Source of the DNA: Humitalea rosea
GTDB taxonomy: Bacteria; Pseudomonadota; Alphaproteobacteria; Acetobacterales; Acetobacteraceae
Reading direction: 5' to 3'
Length of the DNA: 64,000 nucleotides
NCBI RefSeq assembly: GCF_003253705.1
Contig: NZ_QKYU01000025.1
Coordinates: 1 to 64,000, forward strand
Shown: positions 61,908-64,000 of the stretch, piece by piece
Layout: each line of letters opens with the position of its first letter
Numbering within the stretch: the first letter of the stretch is position 1
The notes under the pieces: generated by a model
What the model saw: only the letters and a program-made list of their open reading frames with translations
Database searches by the model: none
What the model was told of the DNA's origin: nothing
Made by a program: the position numbers and the translations under genes

Positions 61908-63734
61908 TCATGGCAGGCCGACCTCCTCACGCCTGCGCTTGTCGATCTCCTCGCCATAGCGGCGCAGCACATGCGCCTCGCTGAGCAGGCCGATCACCCG
62001 GCGGCGGTCGCGCATATCGACCACGGCCAGCGCCTCCGCCTCCGCCGCCTGGAACAGCGCCAGCGCCTCCTTCGCATTCATCACCGGCAGCAGCACCTGG
62101 TCGGCATGCCGCAGCAGCGGCGCCAGGGATTCCACCTCCGGCCCCGCCAGATGCGCCTCCGCCACCGCGACGAGACCGGCATAGCGATCCGCGTCGTCCA
62201 CCACGATCACCCGCTGCGTCGAACCGAGCGGATAGGCGCGGCGGAAGGCATCCAGCGTCTGGCTCACCCGCACGCTGCGCAGATCGCGCCGCATCAACCG
62301 GCCCACGGAAAGGTCGCGCAGCCAGCCGACATCATGTGGCCCGCGAATCGCCTCGCCGCGCAGATGGAAGCGCCAGGTGGCGAAGGAATAGCCGAACAGC
62401 CGCCGCACGCAGAGCGCCGAGACCGCGACCGCCGCCAGCACCGGGCCGGCCACCGCGAAGTCGCCCGTCGTCTCGAAGGCCAGGAAGGCCATGGCCAGCG
62501 GCGCGCCGATCACCGCGGCGCCGAAGGCGCTCATCCCCACCACGGCATAGAGCATCGGATCGATGCCGATGCCGAACACCAGCCCCGAAGCCATGCCGAA
62601 CAGCTTGCCGAGCAACGCGCCGAGCAGCAGCGAGGCAAAGAACAGCCCGCCCCGGAAGCCGCTGCCGATCGACATCGCCGCGGCCACCGTCTTCAGCACC
62701 AGCATCATCAGCAGGGCCGAGGCCGGGCTCTCAATGGCCAGCACGAAGCGCAATGTCTCATGCCCCGCCGCCAGCACCCCGGTGCCGAGCAGCGCCAGCG
62801 ACCCCACCACCAGCCCGCCCGCCGCCGGCCGCAGCGGCGCCCAGGGCACGCAGCGCCGCACCAGCCATTCGGCGGCCGACATGCCGCGCATCAGCCCGAT
62901 GGCGACCAGCCCGCAGGCCAGGCCCAGGATCAAGGCCAGCCCGTGGTCCAGCGGTGTCGGCACGGCGATCCCGGCCGGTGCCGCCAGCATATGCGCCAGG
63001 CCGAAGGCGCGGGCCACCAGCGCGCCGGCCACCGCCGCCGCCATCACCGGCGCCAGGGCGACGATGGCATAGGTGCCGATCACCAGTTCGAAGGCGTAGA
63101 AGGCGCCGGTGATCGGCGCGCCGAAGGCCGCCGCGATCGCCCCCGCGGTGCCGCAGCCGACCAGCAGACGCAGATCGCCACGCCGCATGCCGAAGGCCCG
63201 GCCGAGGCGGGAGGCGATGCCGGCGCCCGCCTGCGCATAGGCCGCCTCCAGCCCCACCGAGGCGCCAAAGCCATTCGAGACCAGGTTCTGCGCCCCGACC
63301 ACGACCGCATCGTTCAGCGAGGCGCGGCCGCCATGCAGCGCATTCGCCTCGATCGGGTCGATCGGGGTGCGCGGGCGCCAGCGGGCCAGGCCCATATACA
63401 TCGCGCCGAGCAGCAGCCCGCCGGCGGCTGGCACCGAGAGCAGCACCCAGGGCTCGACATTGCGCAGCATGGAAAGCCCGTGTTCGGCATCCGGGCCGAA
63501 CAGCATCTCGTGCAGGACCTTCGCGGCGCCACCCATCGCCACCGCCACCAACCCGGCGGCAGCGCCGGACAAGGTGGCCAGCAGCACCAGCCCGACCTCG
63601 GCGCCGCGAATCCATAGGCGGATCCGGGCCAGGCTCAGCCGGCGGCGCCAGATCACCCGCAAGCGGCGCAGCGCCCGTGGCCGCCGCCTGGGCACATTGC
63701 CTGCACGGGTCGTGGCGCTGTCGGGCTGCGTCAT
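61908..63734 (-). CDS. ClC-family chloride channel/antiporter with CBS domains
   Basis: Membrane chloride transporter, 608 residues, roughly 10-12 hydrophobic segments over about 45-460. The filter segments are SNGFGASVGLEAAYAQ, where the E of GLE matches the gating glutamate of GREGP, GAPITGAFYAFE, and GSGFRGGLFFASLLLG. Two CBS domains occupy the last 130 residues (GRLMRRDLRSVRVSQ and VLLPVMNAKEALALF), probably adenine-nucleotide regulated. ATG 63734 is chosen over a longer frame. It may be a channel or a proton antiporter. Confidence 0.88.
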   Translation of the reverse strand: MTQPDSATTRAGNVPRRRPRALRRLRVIWRRRLSLARIRLWIRGAEVGLVLLATLSGAAAGLVAVAMGGAAKVLHEMLFGPDAEHGLSMLRNVEPWVLLSVPAAGGLLLGAMYMGLARWRPRTPIDPIEANALHGGRASLNDAVVVGAQNLVSNGFGASVGLEAAYAQAGAGIASRLGRAFGMRRGDLRLLVGCGTAGAIAAAFGAPITGAFYAFELVIGTYAIVALAPVMAAAVAGALVARAFGLAHMLAAPAGIAVPTPLDHGLALILGLACGLVAIGLMRGMSAAEWLVRRCVPWAPLRPAAGGLVVGSLALLGTGVLAAGHETLRFVLAIESPASALLMMLVLKTVAAAMSIGSGFRGGLFFASLLLGALLGKLFGMASGLVFGIGIDPMLYAVVGMSAFGAAVIGAPLAMAFLAFETTGDFAVAGPVLAAVAVSALCVRRLFGYSFATWRFHLRGEAIRGPHDVGWLRDLSVGRLMRRDLRSVRVSQTLDAFRRAYPLGSTQRVIVVDDADRYAGLVAVAEAHLAGPEVESLAPLLRHADQVLLPVMNAKEALALFQAAEAEALAVVDMRDRRRVIGLLSEAHVLRRYGEEIDKRRREEVGLP

Positions 63735-64000
63735 GGCGCCAGCCCGGCCGGTCCGCCGGGCAGACACACGCCACAGGGGGCGATCTGGCACCACCGCCCG
63801 GCCCGGCCTGCCGCGCCTGCTTCGGATGGCATGGCGGTCGGCTCCAGCCGGATCATGGGGGCATTCCGGTTTCCTGCCGGCCCTTCATGGTCCAGCGGGT
63901 TCGCTGTTGCCACCGCCCGCCGGGCAGGTCGAGCCTCGAACATCGCCCGGGCTTCGCGGCGGAGCAGCCGGCGCGGCGGGCCCGCCATCGCCAGCCTGGC
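63735..64000. other. Right-edge sequence with no supported gene
   Basis: No convincing gene is seen. A leftward frame of 85 residues (63731-63988) overlaps the ClC start as ATGA but has no recognisable family, an Arg/Ala/Pro-biased composition and no clear signal, so it is left unannotated. The ClC promoter should be in this stretch. Confidence 0.4.

Noticed and set aside
63731-63988. 85-residue frame overlapping the ClC gene start as ATGA
   Set aside because: Arg/Ala/Pro-rich composition typical of chance frames in high-GC DNA, no family, no signal or clear ribosome-binding site.

Overview
The window is about 70% GC and gene-dense, with frequent start/stop overlaps (ATGA, GTGA, TGATG). Gene content suggests an alphaproteobacterium of the Acetobacteraceae, with Roseomonas-like metabolism. 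Supporting signs are a fused cellulose synthase BcsA-BcsB as in acetic acid bacteria, a Bug-type (TctC) binding protein, hydantoinase A/B proteins and a ppiD/tpiA/secG/pyrG neighbourhood. The species call is inference; no rRNA gene is present.

Layout. 1-76: 5' end of an IS1182-like transposase running off the left edge. 147-5156: guanine deaminase, a cupin, a membrane protein, a DUF445 protein and a zinc-type ABC transporter (AztA/AztB-like) headed by a possible 35-residue membrane peptide. A 107-bp element with terminal inverted repeats (1989-2095) supplies the stop codon of the DUF445 gene. 5325-9437: CigR-like secreted protein, chromate transporter, lytic transglycosylase-like protein and a GH8 endoglucanase. 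9567-12220: ligase-associated exonuclease plus ATP-dependent DNA ligase. 12233-15986: ferric-iron binding protein and ferric-iron permease, each preceded by a matching Fur-like palindrome, around a DUF4189 protein. 16037-18709: flavin reductase and two tandem 2-hydroxyacid dehydrogenases. 18813-25093: a tightly coupled run of atypical SDR, M20 carbamoylase/amidohydrolase, HyuA, HyuB and a DUF188 protein, likely for ureide or hydantoin breakdown. 25090-29052: FAD oxidoreductase, hexapeptide acetyltransferase coupled to a possible small secreted peptide, and a D-aminoacylase.

29107-41262 is the most notable region: a DUF4139 secreted protein, then a cellulose secretion operon made of a proline-rich protein (possibly BcsH/CcpA-like), BcsQ, a BcsA-BcsB fusion with an intact PilZ c-di-GMP motif, and BcsC. 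There is no bcsD and no bcsEFG, and the GH8 cellulase lies about 22 kb away. After it come a decayed M20 peptidase next to a 14-base homopolymer, a metallophosphoesterase, a kinase fused to a universal-stress domain, and the NHEJ pair LigD/Ku.

47449-52284 is a carboxylate-use operon (Bug binding protein, enoyl-CoA hydratase, ADP-forming acyl-CoA synthetase) divergent from a LysR regulator. 52407-55570 holds two coupled glycosyltransferases, the first with TPR and C-terminal accessory regions. 55577-61572 is housekeeping (PpiD, TpiA, SecG, PyrG) with a second Ser/Thr kinase lying between secG and pyrG. tRNA-Leu(CAG) and a ClC chloride channel with CBS domains close the window.

Together, cellulose synthesis under c-di-GMP control, an unlinked cellulase, extra glycosyltransferases and two kinases point to a surface- or biofilm-living bacterium. 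Fur- and Zur-like sites suggest metal-responsive uptake, and two separate ATP-dependent ligase systems point to extra DNA-break repair capacity.
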